DNA from: DATBVX01 sp035263105
GTDB lineage: Bacteria; Pseudomonadota; Gammaproteobacteria; Steroidobacterales; Steroidobacteraceae
Direction of reading: 5' to 3'
Assembly (NCBI GenBank): GCA_035263105.1
Contig: DATFRO010000054.1
Coordinates: forward strand, 1 to 6,512
Length of the DNA: 6,512 nucleotides
Positions 5,469-6,512 of the stretch are shown here, one piece after another. The notes under the pieces are model-generated. The model worked only from the letters and a program-made list of their open reading frames with translations, was not told the DNA's origin and made no database searches. A program made the position numbers and the translations under genes. Every line of letters starts with the position of its first letter. The first letter of the stretch is position 1.

Positions 5469-5744
5469 ATGGAACGACGACTACACACTCGTCACCGCGC
5501 AAAGACGACCGTCTACATCACCTTCCCCGGTAAGCGCGGACGTATCTGCAAGGCGAAGAACCTGAGCGCCAACGGTGTGTTCATCGAGACCGAGAACTAC
5601 GGGTTGCGCAAAGGACAGACGGTCGAGCTCGCGTTCGCGATCAACCTCGGGACCGTCACGAAGATCCACCGTCGCACCGCAGTCGTGGCGCACGTTTCGC
5701 GCGGCGGCACCGGTCTGATGATGGAGAACTACGCGGGCCGCTAA
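5469..5744 (+). CDS. Single-domain PilZ protein, predicted cyclic-di-GMP binder
   Basis: The 91-residue protein is one PilZ domain. It has the N-terminal RxxxR motif (Arg4 and Arg8 in RRLHTRHR) and the second motif N-x-S-x-x-G (Asn31, Ser33, Gly36 in NLSANGVFIE), the two parts that hold cyclic-di-GMP, followed by the beta-barrel strands and a closing HVSRGGTGLMMENY. Because both motifs are intact, binding is likely; it has no effector domain, so it would act through a partner protein. It has no signal peptide and is cytoplasmic. The ATG at 5469 is favoured by GAGGA six bases upstream and by the family's usual N-terminus; an upstream TTG at 5397 would place the start ahead of the promoter's likely transcription start. 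The next gene begins four bases after its stop. Confidence 0.92.
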   Translation: MERRLHTRHRAKTTVYITFPGKRGRICKAKNLSANGVFIETENYGLRKGQTVELAFAINLGTVTKIHRRTAVVAHVSRGGTGLMMENYAGR

Positions 5745-5748
5745 ACGC

Positions 5749-6069
5749 GTGCACCGCGTCACCACACTCCCGCTGCTTGCACTGCTCGCTGCCGCGAGCG
5801 CGCTCGCTACAGACGATACGTTCCGCTGCGGAGCGAAGCTCATCGATACGAGCTCGAGCCAGGAAGCCGTCCTGCAGCAGTGCGGCGCGCCGACCTCGAA
5901 GACGAGCGAAGACATTCCGCAGCAGGTGCGCCGGCCCAATGGGACCACGTTCGTGAGCGGGACGGTGCACGTCGAAACCTGGACCTATGATCGCGGCTCC
6001 TCGAAGTTTCCCGCGGTGTTGCGTTTCGAGGACGGCAAGCTGGTCAAGATCGAGATCGTACGCCCGTAA
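5749..6069 (+). CDS. Secreted DUF2845 domain protein
   Basis: The 106-residue product has a signal peptide (1-20, cleavage near ASALA/TDD). The mature part matches the DUF2845 pattern: DTFRCGAKLID (23-33, Cys27), a QEAVLQQCGAP segment (38-47, Cys45), then WTYDRG (78-83) and LRFEDGKLVKIEI (91-103). The two Cys are conserved in the family and may form a disulfide. The short strand pattern resembles SmpA/OmlA-type proteins, but the function is unknown. The start is a GTG just four bases after the PilZ stop, with no good ribosome binding site, which suggests translational coupling to the PilZ gene. The neighbourhood suggests a periplasmic role linked to the envelope, but that is inference. Confidence 0.85.
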   Translation: MHRVTTLPLLALLAAASALATDDTFRCGAKLIDTSSSQEAVLQQCGAPTSKTSEDIPQQVRRPNGTTFVSGTVHVETWTYDRGSSKFPAVLRFEDGKLVKIEIVRP

Positions 6070-6086
6070 ACTGGCGCAAGCGGCGC

Positions 6087-6091
6087 GGAGG
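6087..6091 (+). promoter_or_regulatory. Ribosome binding site that selects the second ATG of the lipoprotein gene
   Basis: GGAGG at 6087-6091 is only two bases from the first ATG (6094) but five from the adjacent second ATG (6097). Normal spacing therefore favours 6097; the two choices differ by one Met. Confidence 0.6.
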
Positions 6092-6096
6092 ACATG

Positions 6097-6512
6097 ATGC
6101 GAATTCTCACCGTCGGTCTCCTCACGATGACCTTGGCTCTCGCCGCGTGCGGCGGTGATTCGAAACCGGCTGAGAAAGCAGCGTCGACTCCGGCGGCAGG
6201 CACGGCCGCTGCGCCGGACTCAGCAGCTCCCGCCGAAGCGCCGGATGCGCAGGACAAGGAACTCTCTGCGGCAAAGCCTCTCGAGCTGCCGGACGACTAC
6301 ACCCACTTTCTCACGCCCAGGTCCGACGATCTCGACGGGATGCTGAAGCGGCGCTCGATCCGCGTGCTCGTCGTGCAGAGCAAGCTGTTCTACTTCGTCG
6401 ACCAGGGACAACAGCGTGGCCTGACCTATGACGGCCTGCAGATGTTCGAAGAGTTCCTCAACAAGAAATTCAAGACCGAAAAGCTGCGTGTGCACGTGAT
6501 CCCGATTCCGGT
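6097..6512 (+). CDS. MltF-like lipoprotein, N-terminal part (runs off the window)
   Basis: Only the first 138 residues are present; no stop codon occurs before the window ends. A lipoprotein signal ends in LALAAC (Cys18), followed by a long Ala/Pro/Ser-rich tether (about 20-65). From about residue 77, DDLDGMLKRRSIRVLVVQSKLFYFVDQGQQRGLTYDGLQMFEEFLNKKF begins a periplasmic substrate-binding domain of the SBP_bac_3 type as found in MltF-like proteins, and the piece ends in VHVIPIP. MltF proteins pair this domain with a C-terminal lytic transglycosylase (SLT) domain that cuts peptidoglycan to anhydro-muropeptides; whether this gene carries that domain cannot be seen. It lies 27 bases after the DUF2845 gene and is probably in the same operon as PilZ. 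Confidence 0.85.
   Translation, partial: MRILTVGLLTMTLALAACGGDSKPAEKAASTPAAGTAAAPDSAAPAEAPDAQDKELSAAKPLELPDDYTHFLTPRSDDLDGMLKRRSIRVLVVQSKLFYFVDQGQQRGLTYDGLQMFEEFLNKKFKTEKLRVHVIPIP

Overview
This window looks like an ordinary chromosomal stretch from a GC-rich proteobacterium. The GC-rich base composition, GTG and TTG starts, canonical AGGAGG-type ribosome binding sites, a GlsB/YeaQ membrane protein, a PilZ domain, a DUF2845 protein and an MltF-type lipoprotein together suggest a gammaproteobacterium, possibly near Steroidobacter or Nevskia. That placement is inference; nothing in the window fixes the taxon. I see no tRNA, rRNA, CRISPR array, insertion sequence, phage gene or defence system.

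Left part (81-2873, all minus strand). Six genes are read right to left: a META-domain lipoprotein, a small coiled-coil lipoprotein, a YbhB/PEBP-family protein, a membrane-anchored protein of uncertain family (possibly DUF4230-like), a GlsB-type three-helix membrane protein and a 95-residue hypothetical protein. The gaps between the first five run from a 4-base overlap to 41 bases, so they may form one operon. A strong hairpin at 457-489 probably ends it before the last gene. Most of the products are predicted to be exported or membrane-bound.

Middle (3011-5293). A divergent 137-base region separates the META gene from a plus-strand secreted glycine-zipper protein. That gene converges on a minus-strand exported protein made of two copies of one domain, and the 54 bases between them hold a perfect 13-bp hairpin. 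Upstream of the two-copy gene, on the same strand, is a PLP-dependent threonine/serine dehydratase-like enzyme with a probable TTG start.

Right part (5469-6512, plus strand). A short PilZ (cyclic-di-GMP-binding) protein, a secreted DUF2845 protein and the start of an MltF-like lipoprotein follow each other with gaps of 4 and 27 bases, behind a plausible sigma-70 promoter at 5392-5419. The last gene runs off the window. The stretch between the dehydratase and this cluster (5294-5468) also holds a small set of inverted and direct repeats that no gene explains.

Overall the region mostly encodes small envelope proteins. The items most worth a second look are the duplicated-domain protein, the uncharacterised envelope gene cluster, the tandem repeat in the coiled-coil lipoprotein, the PilZ/DUF2845/MltF-like grouping and the repeat-like segment at 5325-5356. 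I do not see convincing evidence for a wholly new system.
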